Part shown: one piece after another, positions 53,555 to 62,725 of the stretch
How the letters are laid out: the number at the start of each line of letters is the position of its first letter
How positions within the stretch are numbered: position 1 is the stretch's first letter
DNA from: Robiginitomaculum sp.
GTDB taxonomy: Bacteria > Pseudomonadota > Alphaproteobacteria > Caulobacterales > Maricaulaceae
Length of the DNA: 64,000 nucleotides
Direction: 5' to 3'
Assembly (NCBI GenBank): GCA_016765135.1
Contig: JAESQN010000015.1
Span: 62,001-126,000, forward strand
Translations under genes and position numbers: made by a program
The notes under the pieces: model-generated
Database searches by the model: none
Told to the model about the DNA's origin: nothing
Seen by the model: only the letters and a program-made list of their open reading frames with translations

Positions 53555-54010
53555 TTATGTGAGCCAGTTTTTGGCTTTTTTCTTACGAGCAAACCAGAGC
53601 ATAAAGATTGCGATCAAGATAACGGCTGCCGTTATGAAATGGTTAAACCCGGTCAGAACATTCGCCTTGCCGCTTAATATATAATTATACCCATACATCA
53701 CAAAAATACTGATCACGGACAGGGCAAAAAGCGGCACTGCGATAGATTTGCGCAAGAGCAGGCAAAGTGCCCCCAGTGTACCGCTGACGGTACCTAGCCA
53801 AAACACACCTTTTGCCCAGGTGGGATAAGCTAAGATAAACCCTGCATATTCGGGTGCCATGATTTTGTCGTCTAGATAAGGCTGTAAGGTCTCAATTGTC
53901 GCCGTGCTGGTCAAATAGGCTTGGTACACGCCGAATAAATTCCACAATAGCGCCAAAGCGGCGATAATCCAGAACCAAATTGGTAATTTATGCTCACTTG
54001 TATCCGTCAT
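53555..54010 (-). CDS. Four-helix membrane protein, unknown function
   Basis: The 151-residue protein has four hydrophobic segments at about 11-30, 63-84, 88-110 and 118-140, and ends in the basic tail RKKKAKNW. Short polar stretches separate the helices, and one longer loop (about 33-60) is periplasmic or cytoplasmic. I recognise no family and see no catalytic residues. It lies downstream of nrdA on the same strand, 107 bases away. It is not nrdB. Confidence 0.75.
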   Translation of the reverse strand: MTDTSEHKLPIWFWIIAALALLWNLFGVYQAYLTSTATIETLQPYLDDKIMAPEYAGFILAYPTWAKGVFWLGTVSGTLGALCLLLRKSIAVPLFALSVISIFVMYGYNYILSGKANVLTGFNHFITAAVILIAIFMLWFARKKKAKNWLT

Positions 54011-54117
54011 AGTCTCCCCCGTTTTTTATTGTAACAGGTTAAGGTTAGCACAAATTGGTCAAAATTTCAAGGTCAGAAAAACGGCTAAACTGCGGGCTTC
54101 ATTATTGGCAAGCCATA

Positions 54118-56046
54118 CTACTGACAAGCAAGACATTCGTCATAATCCGTCGGGGCGGCGGCTTGCATGGCGGCTTGCATATCATCTTTTTGGTCATTTG
54201 CGGGCTTGTCTACACTGCCTGCAAATGCGGCGCGCTGAACGGATTTGGAACGACAATAGTACAGAGACTTGACGCCCTTCTCCCAGGCATTCCAGTGCAA
54301 CATGTGCAAATCCCATTTGTCTACATCACCGGGAATGAAAATATTCAGGCTCTGGGCCTGGCATATGAGCGGTGCGCGGTCTGCGGCCAGTTCGATAATC
54401 CAGCGCTGGTCAAGCTCAAAGGCGGTCCGAAACACCGCTTTTTCGTCCTCACTTAATTCGTCCAAATGGGCAACCGAACCTTCTTGCTCCAAAATAGAAT
54501 TCCAAACCTCAGGCGTGTTGGCATTTTTTTGCTCAAGCACCGCTTCCAAATGTTTATTGCGCACGGTGAACGACCCTGACAAGGTTTTGTGGGTGTAGAT
54601 ATTGGCCGGGATTGGCTCGATACCCGCAGATGTGCCACCGCAAATGATCGAGATAGACGCGGTTGGGGCAACGGCCAGTTTGTGGGAGAACCTGGCCATC
54701 ATGCCTGCGTCTTTGGCATCCGGACAAGGGCCGCGCTCGTGGGCCAGTTTGACACTGACTGCATCGGCTTGGGTACGGATATGCTTGAACAAGCGTTTGT
54801 TTATTGCTTTGGCCATGCCGCTTTCAAACGGTATGCCTTTGGCTTGCAGCATGGAGTGAAAACCCATCAGGCCAAGCCCGACGGAACGTTCGCGCATGGC
54901 CGAATAGACCGCGTCCGCCATTTTTGCAGGCGCATTGTCGATATAGTCCTGCAAGACATTGTCCAAAAACCGCAATATGTCTTCGATGAACTGCTCGTCG
55001 TCTTTCCACTCTTCAAATTTTTCGGCGTTAACCGACGACAGACAGCACACGGCCGTGCGTTGGCGACCTGATTTGTCTTTCCCTGTAGCCAGCATGATTT
55101 CGGCACACAGATTGGATTGTTGGACGCGCAGTCCTTGTTCTTTTTGGTGCTTCGCCAACGCTTTGTTGACCGTATCGGAGAATACCATATAGGGCTCTCC
55201 GGTTTGCAGGCGCATTTCCAGGATTTTCTGCCACAATTTGCGGGCGTCAATTTTCTTGATTATTTCTTTGGTCTTGGGCGAACGCAGAGCGAATTCTTCG
55301 CCGTCCCGTACCGCCTCCATAAACTCGTCGGTGATGTTAAGGCCGTGGTGCAGGTTCAGACTTTTGCGGTTAAAGTCGCCGCTCGGTTTGCGTATTTCCA
55401 GAAACTCTTCGATTTCAGGATGATGGATATCCAGATAAACCGCCGCAGAACCCCGGCGTAAACTTCCTTGGGAAATGGCCAAAGTCAAACTGTCCATAAC
55501 CCGGATGAACGGGATAATTCCGGACGTTTTGCCGGCCCTGCCAATTTTCTCGCCTATAGAACGCACATTGCCCCAATAGGTACCAATGCCGCCACCATTA
55601 GAGGCTAGCCAGACATTTTCGTTCCACACATTAACAATACTGTCGAGGCTATCGTCTACGGCGTTTAAGAAGCACGATATAGGCAGACCACGCTTGGCAC
55701 CGCCGTTGGACAGAATAGGAGTGGCAGGCATGAACCAAAGCTTTGACATATAATCATACAGGCGCTGGGCGTGAGCCGGGTCGTCTTTATCAGCATAATG
55801 CTCGGCGACGCGCACAAACATATCTTGGTAGCTTTCTTCCGGCAAAAGATAACGGTCAACCAGGGTTGTCTTGCCAAAATCCGTCAGAAGTTCGTCCCGG
55901 CTGTGATTGATTTTAACCCGGTCAACCAGTTTCAGGGCGCTGTTTAGAGGCTTGGTCGTATTTGAAGAAACAAGATTGGCGTCGTGCCTATTGCCGTCTT
56001 GTGTTTGGTGTGCGGCTACGGCTCCTGATATCGTTGCTTCTGACAT
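54118..56046 (-). CDS. nrdA: Ribonucleoside-diphosphate reductase large subunit
   Basis: The 642-residue class I catalytic subunit reduces ribonucleotides for DNA synthesis. The active-site cysteine is in SNLCAEI, with its Asn and Glu neighbours. The redox pair is represented by PISCFLNA and TAVCCLSS, and the C-terminal shuttle pair by ECLACQ. The region before RDELLTDFGK is short, so the N-terminal ATP-cone that senses ATP/dATP appears to be missing. A GGGGGAA ribosome binding site precedes the ATG. The small subunit gene nrdB is not adjacent on either side. An NrdR-like promoter lies about 150 bases upstream. Confidence 0.96.
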   Translation of the reverse strand: MSEATISGAVAAHQTQDGNRHDANLVSSNTTKPLNSALKLVDRVKINHSRDELLTDFGKTTLVDRYLLPEESYQDMFVRVAEHYADKDDPAHAQRLYDYMSKLWFMPATPILSNGGAKRGLPISCFLNAVDDSLDSIVNVWNENVWLASNGGGIGTYWGNVRSIGEKIGRAGKTSGIIPFIRVMDSLTLAISQGSLRRGSAAVYLDIHHPEIEEFLEIRKPSGDFNRKSLNLHHGLNITDEFMEAVRDGEEFALRSPKTKEIIKKIDARKLWQKILEMRLQTGEPYMVFSDTVNKALAKHQKEQGLRVQQSNLCAEIMLATGKDKSGRQRTAVCCLSSVNAEKFEEWKDDEQFIEDILRFLDNVLQDYIDNAPAKMADAVYSAMRERSVGLGLMGFHSMLQAKGIPFESGMAKAINKRLFKHIRTQADAVSVKLAHERGPCPDAKDAGMMARFSHKLAVAPTASISIICGGTSAGIEPIPANIYTHKTLSGSFTVRNKHLEAVLEQKNANTPEVWNSILEQEGSVAHLDELSEDEKAVFRTAFELDQRWIIELAADRAPLICQAQSLNIFIPGDVDKWDLHMLHWNAWEKGVKSLYYCRSKSVQRAAFAGSVDKPANDQKDDMQAAMQAAAPTDYDECLACQ

Positions 56047-56190
56047 AATTCCCCCTGTTTTATTGGCCTATTGGTTTTCCGGCTTGTTGGCCGGGCGATA
56101 AATCTAGTATTTTTAGCGACAAACAATCCCTTAGGCATAGTCCTATGCCTATTGTTTGCTTATCAAATTTTGGAAACCGAACGGTTCTGT

Positions 56191-56238
56191 TACTACATAT
56201 AGTGTCCATTTCCATCCCGGCGTCAATACCTTGTGTGT
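56191..56238 (-). promoter_or_regulatory. nrdA promoter with paired NrdR-like boxes
   Basis: Read on the minus strand, TTGACG (56221-56226) precedes CTATAT/TATATG (56196-56202). The 16-mer at 56191-56206 (minus strand GACACTATATGTAGTA) resembles the NrdR box ACACTATATATAGTGT and covers the -10. A weaker match at 56223-56238 covers the -35, 32 bases away, the spacing typical of NrdR pairs. Confidence 0.6.
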
Positions 56239-56239
56239 G

Positions 56240-56522
56240 TAGTTTGGGAATTTTATTGTTAATAACCCGTTAAAGCCCATGGTTAACACAAGGTTATTTC
56301 TCAAAACTTCCAGGTTTTCCAAAGCTTTGGGAGCGATTATTTTTTTGTGGTTTTTTTGGAAAAAAAACCCAATAACCAGCATCAGCCCCAACCTATAATG
56401 ATTCCAATTTCCATCTGTGGGGAACATAAGGTGATTTATGCCAAAACTGGCAGGATATTTAGTCGAAAAACAATTTAAAACAGTGAAAAATAACGAAACA
56501 CTTTCTAGTAACGATTCACTCC
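56240..56522. other. Non-coding AT-rich stretch upstream of nrdA
   Basis: This stretch, with 56047-56190, makes up the gene-free gap between the nrdA start and the S9 peptidase end. Apart from the promoter above I see no gene, riboswitch or clear terminator. Runs of T and A (around 56338-56370) and short ORFs without ribosome binding sites are present. Confidence 0.5.
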
Positions 56523-56523
56523 G

Positions 56524-56583
56524 GCCTATTCCAAGATATTGGGGCCTACTCCAAGATATTAGGGCCTATTCCAAGGTGTTTTT
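56524..56583. repeat. 20-base tandem repeat across the S9 peptidase stop codon
   Basis: Units start at 56524, 56544 and 56564 with the pattern GCCTATTCCAAGATATTGGG; the third matches only over its first half. The stop codon (56546-56548) lies in the second unit. Because 20 is not a multiple of three, gain or loss of a unit would change the C-terminus. Confidence 0.85.
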
Positions 56584-58534
56584 CTAAAAATTCTGCTTGG
56601 CGTTTATAATAATACAGGCGATTTTTAGTTTTGCGCCAGCCATGCCCTTCATCCGGGATGCGGATATATGTTACATCCACTCCATTTGCCCGGACGGCGC
56701 GTACCATAGTTTCCGTCTCGGAAATGTCGATACGCGGATCCATGACCCCATGGGAAAACAAGACAGGCACTTTAATTTGGTCCGCTTGGCGGATGGGAGA
56801 ATTTTTCGTGTAAAACGCTCGCCAATATGGATCGTTAATGTCGCCGTATTCTATAATATCAGAAGCTTTGAGTGCAGGGGAGGCGACCTCCAATGCCGTG
56901 ACCCAGTCCGCAACACTATAGCGAGAGACACCCGCTGCGAATGCATCCGGATAAGCAGCCAGAACTGCATTGACAACATAGCCGCCGTAAGAACCACCCG
57001 ACACGGCCGCACGCGCCGTATCCACACGACCATCGGTTTTAAGATAGGCCAGCATATCTATGAGATCTCTTACGCTATCAAGCCGTTTTTCTTTGTCGTC
57101 AAGTTTGGTATACGTGCGGCCAAATCCGGTAGACCCTCTGACATTGGTTTGAAAAACGGCAATACCGTTGCCGACCAGATATTGTAAGGGGCCATTATAG
57201 GAAGGGCGTGCTTGCGCGGTCGGGCCGCCGTGTACTTCAAAAATGACTGGTGGCAAGCCTGTGTCAGCCAGGCTCGATTTGGGCATATAGAGCAGGCCTT
57301 GCAACATGACCCCGTCGCGGGCTGGCATGCGCACACTTATTGGTTTGACAAAATTGTCTGCAGATAACCCTGCGTAATTAGAGGCATATAATTTGGCTAA
57401 TTCGTGAGTTTGCAGATTTACATGAAATACATCACTAGGCCTGTTCCACGCAGTGATCCGGACAATCATATCATCGGTTCCGGCGGCACAGCTAAGACTA
57501 TAAACACCTTGCGGTACTATAGAGGAAACCGATGTTTTCCCGTCTAGGAGAGAATATGTATAAAGGCTGTCAAAGCCGTCTTCATTTTTTGTAAATGCTA
57601 TTAAATCTGAATTGGTACCGCAGAGTGTAATACCCTCAATATCAGCATTTGTTTCGTACAGAGTTTCTATTTGTTCGCTGTCTAAGTTATATTTAGAGAG
57701 TGCCGTGAATTCACGGTCTTTGTTTGTTGCAAAGTAAAACTCCGTACCGCCCTTTTGCCAAACAACGCCCTCGCCTGTGTGATTTGCTCTCGACTCCGGT
57801 TTTGATATTGTTGCTAACTCTCCGTTACTAACATCGAGCAAATACAAATTATCTGCGTCTTCTCCGACCGTTTCCGAGACGACTAACTTGCTTCCATCAG
57901 GCGAGACGGCATTAACAAAAAACCCGTATTTACCTTCATAGATCAGGCGCGATGTTCCTGTATCTGTGTCGGCGACATAAAGGTCGAAATCAAGTCCATT
58001 ACGTTCCGTAGAGGCATAGGCAATAACATTTCCGTCGCCAGAGAATCCGCCAAAAACCCTGAAACCATTTTTGGCAGCAGGCAATAATTCACGTTCTGAA
58101 AGGCCGTCCGCCGTTATGATGTAATAACCTTCCTGCTCATTACCATTGTTGTCCGCCCCATAAATCAAAGCTTTACCATTAGGAGACCAGCGAAAAAAAG
58201 TTATGCCGTTACCGAAGGTAAGCTGCCGCGCCGCGCCTCCTGATTTAGATATGACATAGAGCTGCGGCTGTCCTGTGCTCGTACTATTATAGGCCACAAG
58301 GGTGCCGTCAGGAGAAATTGACGTAGACCCGGCCCCGCGCGCCAACAAATAACGGGCAATATCAGCAGGCGTTTCTCCCGCCAATCCCACCCGGATGCTT
58401 TCATCTTGCGGGGAAATAAAATCAGGAGAAGATACTTCTCCACTCACTTCTTTTTCAAGATTTGGTTGTTGTGGCGAACAAGCGGATGTTGTTGCCAATA
58501 CGGCCGCTGTGGCTATGAGTGATAAAATTTTCAT
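56546..58534 (-). CDS. S9-family prolyl oligopeptidase-like peptidase, lipoprotein
   Basis: The 662-residue serine peptidase has a lipoprotein signal peptide (lipobox TSAC, Cys about 19) and a beta-propeller made of WD-like repeats at about 60-370. The alpha/beta-hydrolase domain runs from about 395. The nucleophile Ser is in GGSYGGYVVN, the Asp in HGVMDPRIDISE and the His in DEGHGW, completing the triad. Such enzymes cleave short peptides, often after proline or as dipeptidyl peptidases, and this one should act in the periplasm. The ATG has GGGAGAC upstream. The last residues (LGIGPNILE) are coded within a tandem repeat. Confidence 0.94.
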   Translation of the reverse strand: MKILSLIATAAVLATTSACSPQQPNLEKEVSGEVSSPDFISPQDESIRVGLAGETPADIARYLLARGAGSTSISPDGTLVAYNSTSTGQPQLYVISKSGGAARQLTFGNGITFFRWSPNGKALIYGADNNGNEQEGYYIITADGLSERELLPAAKNGFRVFGGFSGDGNVIAYASTERNGLDFDLYVADTDTGTSRLIYEGKYGFFVNAVSPDGSKLVVSETVGEDADNLYLLDVSNGELATISKPESRANHTGEGVVWQKGGTEFYFATNKDREFTALSKYNLDSEQIETLYETNADIEGITLCGTNSDLIAFTKNEDGFDSLYTYSLLDGKTSVSSIVPQGVYSLSCAAGTDDMIVRITAWNRPSDVFHVNLQTHELAKLYASNYAGLSADNFVKPISVRMPARDGVMLQGLLYMPKSSLADTGLPPVIFEVHGGPTAQARPSYNGPLQYLVGNGIAVFQTNVRGSTGFGRTYTKLDDKEKRLDSVRDLIDMLAYLKTDGRVDTARAAVSGGSYGGYVVNAVLAAYPDAFAAGVSRYSVADWVTALEVASPALKASDIIEYGDINDPYWRAFYTKNSPIRQADQIKVPVLFSHGVMDPRIDISETETMVRAVRANGVDVTYIRIPDEGHGWRKTKNRLYYYKRQAEFLEKHLGIGPNILE

Positions 58535-58724
58535 ATGTGTCTCCCTACATAGCTACTCTATTAACAAACTGTCCATTTATCAAATTTTTAATTTCGGGTT
58601 TCCTGCGCATTGCATCTTAGTTTGTGGCCTTTGTCCAAACCAGCATTCTGCATGCCGGAAAAATTAGGGGTGTATTAGGGGTGAAAAACTGGTAGTGGAA
58701 AAGCTGGAAAACTAGGAGGCCTGT

Positions 58725-59477
58725 TTGGCAAAAATTCTTATGCTTCTACCCAATGAAGATTTTGACCCGACCGAATCGGCTGTGCCGTGGCGTGTGCTGA
58801 AGGATGCCGGGCATGAGGTTTTTTTTGCTACTGGCGATGGTACGCCCGCCCAATGTGACCAAAGTACACTGAACGGTACGGGGTTGACGGGCATGCTTAA
58901 ATCCCTTGCCGCCAAGCCAAAAAACGCTGATATTTACCGCCAAATGGAAGCGGACGACAATTTCCAAAACCCGTTTTCCTGGATTGATGCCAAACCGGAA
59001 GACTATGACGGTCTGGTCTTACCCGGCGGACATGCGCCGGGCATGAAGCCCTATCTGGAATCGGAAGATGTCTTTGCCATATGTCGCAATTTCTTTGAAC
59101 GCGCCGCCCCTGTAGCCAGTATTTGCCACGGCGTGTTGGCCTTGGCGCGGGCCAAAAATGCGGATGGTCGCTCGTTGATCCACAATTACACACTGACTGG
59201 TATGAATAATTTTCAAGAAAATATCGCCTATAAAATGACCAAAAAAACCTTTGGTACACATTACCAGACCTACCCGACCAGTGTCCAAGGCGAGGTCAGC
59301 GCCGTGCTGGAAAACTCCAAAAATTTCAAACCCGGCCCCATGTTCCCCGCTTTTGGAAGCGCCAAACACCCAAACAAGGGCTTTATCGTCAAACACAAAA
59401 ACCTGATCTCCGCCCGCTGGCCCGGCGATGTCTATAAACTGGCCACCGGGTTTGCGGATATGTTGAAGCCCAAGTAA
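58725..59477 (+). CDS. DJ-1/PfpI (class I glutamine amidotransferase-like) family protein
   Basis: The 250-residue protein has the DJ-1/PfpI fold. GLVLPGGHAPGMKPY leads the nucleophile-elbow region, and Cys134 in ASICHGVLAL is the reactive cysteine followed by the usual His. Relatives act as chaperones or glyoxalases (Hsp31-like), or are amidase-like without known substrate. The TTG start is well supported: AGGAGG at 58714-58719 lies five bases upstream. It is divergent from the S9 peptidase and is followed by the AI-2E transporter 66 bases on. Confidence 0.9.
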   Translation: MAKILMLLPNEDFDPTESAVPWRVLKDAGHEVFFATGDGTPAQCDQSTLNGTGLTGMLKSLAAKPKNADIYRQMEADDNFQNPFSWIDAKPEDYDGLVLPGGHAPGMKPYLESEDVFAICRNFFERAAPVASICHGVLALARAKNADGRSLIHNYTLTGMNNFQENIAYKMTKKTFGTHYQTYPTSVQGEVSAVLENSKNFKPGPMFPAFGSAKHPNKGFIVKHKNLISARWPGDVYKLATGFADMLKPK

Positions 59478-59543
59478 AGGAAATCCTGCTTAACATAGAG
59501 ATATAAACAAGCTAGGGTGCTGCAAAATAGTGGAGAACTTATA

Positions 59544-60602
59544 ATGGACAGAGCGGCTCGGGGCAGTATTTTATTTGTGGCATTTGTGTTGGCGGCGTGG
59601 GTTTTGTACTGGATGCGCGATATTTTGGCACCCTTCGCGCTGGCAGTATTTTTCTGGTTGATCATTGATGCATTTGCCCGTTTGCTTAACCGCAAGATCA
59701 GTTTCCTGCCTTATCTGGCGACTTTGGGCATTTCGTTTTTAGTGGTGATTGCCGCCTTGGTCGGCATTGTCGTAATCATTGCTGACACTGCCCAGGGTAT
59801 TGCCCAAGACGCAGGGCGTTACCAGCAGCGGCTTGGCGAAATCGTTAATCCGGTCATGGACAGGTTTGGCGATGGTTCGTGGGCAGGCCTCAATGAACGC
59901 TTTGGCTTGTCTTCGCGCTTTGAAGCTTTGCTCGGCGGCTTTGCCCGCTCGATCCAGGGGGTGATGTCGAGCTTTGTGTTTATCGCGCTTTATGTGGTGT
60001 TTTTGTTTGCAGCCCAAAACTCCTTTGCCAAAAAGATGGACGATATTTGGCCAGACCCGAAAAAACGCAAGCAGGCGGTTTTGGTTGGGGAGCGCATCCG
60101 GGCTAGCATCGAAAAATATCTCGGTATTCAAACCTTGATGAGCATTATTATGACCGTGCTCAGTTTCATTATCATGAAAATTTTTGGCTTGGATAATGCG
60201 CTGTTTTGGGCTTTGGTGATTTTTATTCTCAATTATATTCCGGTGGTTGGCTCTGTGCTGGCGGGCTTGTTGCCAGCGGCTTTCGCCGTCGTGCAATTTG
60301 ACAGCTTTGCTATGGTCGGGATGATGGCGGGTTTGTTGTTTGTGGTGCAATTTGTTATCTCCAACACCTTGCAGCCAAAAATGATGGGCGACAGTATGAA
60401 CTTATCGGCGCTGGTGGTGATTTTATCCTTGGTGCTTTGGCAAGCTCTCTGGGGCGGGGTTGGTGCGTTTTTATCGGCACCTCTGACCGTGATTTTGATG
60501 ATTATACTCGGGCAGTTTTCTACTACACGCTGGATCGCCATTCTTTTGTCTGCGGACGGTAATCCGGATATTGAGGGTTATGCGCCCAAAGTTTCAATGT
60601 AA
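59544..60602 (+). CDS. AI-2E/PerM-family transporter
   Basis: The 352-residue membrane protein has about eight transmembrane helices in the AI-2E exporter family pattern (opening ILFVAFVLAAWVLYWMRDILAPFALAVFFWL; late NYIPVVGSVLAGLLPA and LQPKMMGDSMNLSALVVILSL). Family members have been linked to autoinducer-2 export and to sodium/proton exchange, so the substrate is open. TGGAGA precedes the ATG at 59544. The gene's stop is 20 bases from the end of the convergent DUF1499 gene. Confidence 0.9.
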   Translation: MDRAARGSILFVAFVLAAWVLYWMRDILAPFALAVFFWLIIDAFARLLNRKISFLPYLATLGISFLVVIAALVGIVVIIADTAQGIAQDAGRYQQRLGEIVNPVMDRFGDGSWAGLNERFGLSSRFEALLGGFARSIQGVMSSFVFIALYVVFLFAAQNSFAKKMDDIWPDPKKRKQAVLVGERIRASIEKYLGIQTLMSIIMTVLSFIIMKIFGLDNALFWALVIFILNYIPVVGSVLAGLLPAAFAVVQFDSFAMVGMMAGLLFVVQFVISNTLQPKMMGDSMNLSALVVILSLVLWQALWGGVGAFLSAPLTVILMIILGQFSTTRWIAILLSADGNPDIEGYAPKVSM

Positions 60603-60622
60603 GAAGGCCTCAATGTAAGCTC

Positions 60623-61405
60623 TTAAAGCCCTTCCAACTTATCGCGAAATGTGCGAATACGCGCCGCATTCACACCAATGTCCGAGCCGCCAACGCAACT
60701 GATCGAGCGGATATCAAGCAGTGTTCCGCCGCCGTCCGCCGGGCGGATGCGGATGGCCACATCATCAGTAAACCCGTACCAAAAACTTGTAGCCGTGGCT
60801 TCTATGGTGCCCGTACCCGCCGAATTTGTAACGATTTCCCAGCCCATGGATTTTGCTGCGCCTAGTGCCGTACCGAATACGGCTTCAGCGGGTTTGGTAA
60901 ATACCAGGGTGCGAATATCGGGATAGGCTTTAACCTGGGCTTCGGAAACCAGGGTTTTATCCTTGCCAAATGTTTGTCCAATATAATCCAGCGTGTTGCT
61001 GCATTGGCTTTTTGTGCGGCGCGTAGCGATGGTTTCGGAGAATATGGGCGGGTTTTGGATGTCGGTGGTAATGTCGTGGATGGGCGGGAGCTTTGCGGCT
61101 TTAGCGCGCAGTTTTTTGCCAAACGCAAACCCGAACAACGGCACAGCCAAACATAACAGGGCAATTAGCCAGCCTTTACGCGGTTTGATAACAAGCGATA
61201 AAATCAAAGCCAATGCGGCCACGCCAAATGTCAACATGATCAGTTTTGGCCCAAAGCCAAAGGTCAATTTACCAAAGCCAAATTTCCAACTCCACACGCC
61301 AAATTTCGTCCCCAGAGCGGCGACAAGAAAATATACGGGCATGAATATGGCCAAACCAATGGCTAGTCTTAATAGCCACGATTTTAGTGTTGTGAGTTTT
61401 TTCAT
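60623..61405 (-). CDS. DUF1499 domain membrane protein
   Basis: The 260-residue protein has three N-terminal hydrophobic segments (about 8-30, 42-64 and 74-92). A soluble DUF1499 domain follows at about 115-258 (PIHDITTDIQNPPIF; GTIEATATSFWYGFTDDVAIRIRP; LDIRSISCVGGSDIGVNAARIRTF). The family has no established function. It is the last gene of a run pdxH, 61416, DUF1499 with gaps of 27 and 10 bases, likely one transcript. Confidence 0.88.
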   Translation of the reverse strand: MKKLTTLKSWLLRLAIGLAIFMPVYFLVAALGTKFGVWSWKFGFGKLTFGFGPKLIMLTFGVAALALILSLVIKPRKGWLIALLCLAVPLFGFAFGKKLRAKAAKLPPIHDITTDIQNPPIFSETIATRRTKSQCSNTLDYIGQTFGKDKTLVSEAQVKAYPDIRTLVFTKPAEAVFGTALGAAKSMGWEIVTNSAGTGTIEATATSFWYGFTDDVAIRIRPADGGGTLLDIRSISCVGGSDIGVNAARIRTFRDKLEGL

Positions 61406-61415
61406 TTTAGGACTC

Positions 61416-61964
61416 CTAAAAATCGTTCAGCATATCCATCAATACTGGTGCAAAATACGTGATGGTGAAGAAGGTAATAACCCCCAATATAATCACCGTG
61501 ATCACTCCGCCAATACCACTATTGTCGCCCCTGACCCCCCAATCGTCCCGGCCTTTATTGCCGGTACGGATGATGTCGCGGCTTCGGTTACGGTTTTGCA
61601 GACTTGCCAGCCGTTCGTGGGTTTCGCGCTGACGGTCGTCGCGGTCTTTGTCGCGATCTCTTTGGTCTTGGGTGCGCGGGTGGGTACGTTGGTGGGTTTG
61701 AAAGCTGGTTTGTTTGTGGTTGTTGCGATTGCGTTGCGCTCGCTGTTTGTCGTACTGGTATTGGTATTTATCCTGCACATGAGTACGTTTTTGGCTTTGA
61801 GAGCTGGTTTGTTTGTGGTCATTTTTAATTTGCTGATGGTTTTGCCCCCATTTGTTTGCTTTGGCACGGGCATTTTTCTGCGCAGATTTACCGTCACCGA
61901 AGATGTTTTTTAGCACCGGCAAAACGACGAAAATAAAAATAAGGAAAAATATAAAGCCGTCCAT
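61416..61964 (-). CDS. Membrane protein with long polar repeat region, unknown function
   Basis: The 182-residue protein has a hydrophobic helix at each end (about 3-20 and 152-173). Between them lies a very polar, probably disordered stretch rich in Gln, Arg, Lys, Asp and His. Two units of about 34 residues (HKQTSSQSQKRTHVQD and HKQTSFQTHQRTHPRT) are repeated, and the DNA shows the duplication at 61697-61720 and 61798-61820. No family is recognised. It sits between pdxH and the DUF1499 gene. Confidence 0.72.
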   Translation of the reverse strand: MDGFIFFLIFIFVVLPVLKNIFGDGKSAQKNARAKANKWGQNHQQIKNDHKQTSSQSQKRTHVQDKYQYQYDKQRAQRNRNNHKQTSFQTHQRTHPRTQDQRDRDKDRDDRQRETHERLASLQNRNRSRDIIRTGNKGRDDWGVRGDNSGIGGVITVIILGVITFFTITYFAPVLMDMLNDF

Positions 61965-61991
61965 GATCCACCTTCTGTAATTTTCCCTATC

Positions 61992-62651
61992 TTAGGGGTA
62001 AAGCCGCCGCTTTGTCCATGTTTTAGACGAGGCGTCCCAACTAAACAAGAGCCGGTCGTGGAGGCGAAACGGGCGGTCGCGCCAAAATTCTATCTGTGTG
62101 GGCATGACGCGCCAGCCTAACCAACCGGGCGGCAGGGGGACGCTCACCCCGGAAAATTTATCCTTTGCGACATTGATCGCTTTTTCGAACACGCCTCTGG
62201 TTTCCATGGTTTTTGATTGCTTTGAGGCCCATGCCCCCAATTGGGAGTCCCGTGGTCGGGAGGCAAAATATTTACCGACCTCAATTTTACTCAGTGGCTC
62301 GACCGTGCCGCGCACCCGAACTTGACGGCGTAAAGACTTCCAGTGAAAATTTAAGGCGGCCTTGGGGTTCTGTTTAAGCTGGCCACCTTTGGCGCTTCCG
62401 GCGTGGGAATAAAACACAAACCCCCGTTCATCGACGCCTTTAAGAAGCACCATGCGTATATCTGGTAGCCCGTCTGCGTCCACTGTGGCCAAAGCCATGG
62501 CATTTGGATCATTTGGCTCGCCTAATTTGGCTTCGTCCATCCATGCGCCGAATAACGCATAAGGGTCATCAACGCGAAACATAGTCTGGGTATTGGCCTT
62601 AGCCTGTTCTTCGTATGTTTTTGCAGATGGTTTTTTTTGTGATTCTTTCAT
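61992..62651 (-). CDS. pdxH: Pyridoxamine/pyridoxine 5'-phosphate oxidase
   Basis: The 219-residue FMN enzyme makes pyridoxal 5'-phosphate. The family signatures are present: PNAMALATVDADGLPDIRMVLLKG and GFVFYSHAGSAKG in the first half, SRPRDSQLGAWASKQS in the middle, and the C-terminal FWRDRPFRLHDRLLF. No SD precedes the ATG. It is the first gene of a three-gene run and is divergent from a small J-domain protein, with 74 bases between the starts. Confidence 0.96.
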   Translation of the reverse strand: MKESQKKPSAKTYEEQAKANTQTMFRVDDPYALFGAWMDEAKLGEPNDPNAMALATVDADGLPDIRMVLLKGVDERGFVFYSHAGSAKGGQLKQNPKAALNFHWKSLRRQVRVRGTVEPLSKIEVGKYFASRPRDSQLGAWASKQSKTMETRGVFEKAINVAKDKFSGVSVPLPPGWLGWRVMPTQIEFWRDRPFRLHDRLLFSWDASSKTWTKRRLYP

Positions 62652-62725
62652 TGTTAACCATGCTTGTTAGTGGAGCCTTTACCATACAGGGCTTAACTCT
62701 GTCTGTCTATAATGGAGGGACGACA

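Noticed and set aside
56149-56427. 92-codon minus-strand frame upstream of nrdA
   Set aside because: It covers the predicted nrdA promoter and NrdR boxes and has no ribosome binding site.
56438-56586. 49-codon plus-strand frame
   Set aside because: Its second half is the tandem repeat at the end of the S9 peptidase gene; there is no good SD.
60993-61913. 306-codon open frame on the plus strand
   Set aside because: Antisense to both the DUF1499 gene and the 61416 gene; its repetitive hydrophobic sequence mirrors the polar repeats on the other strand.
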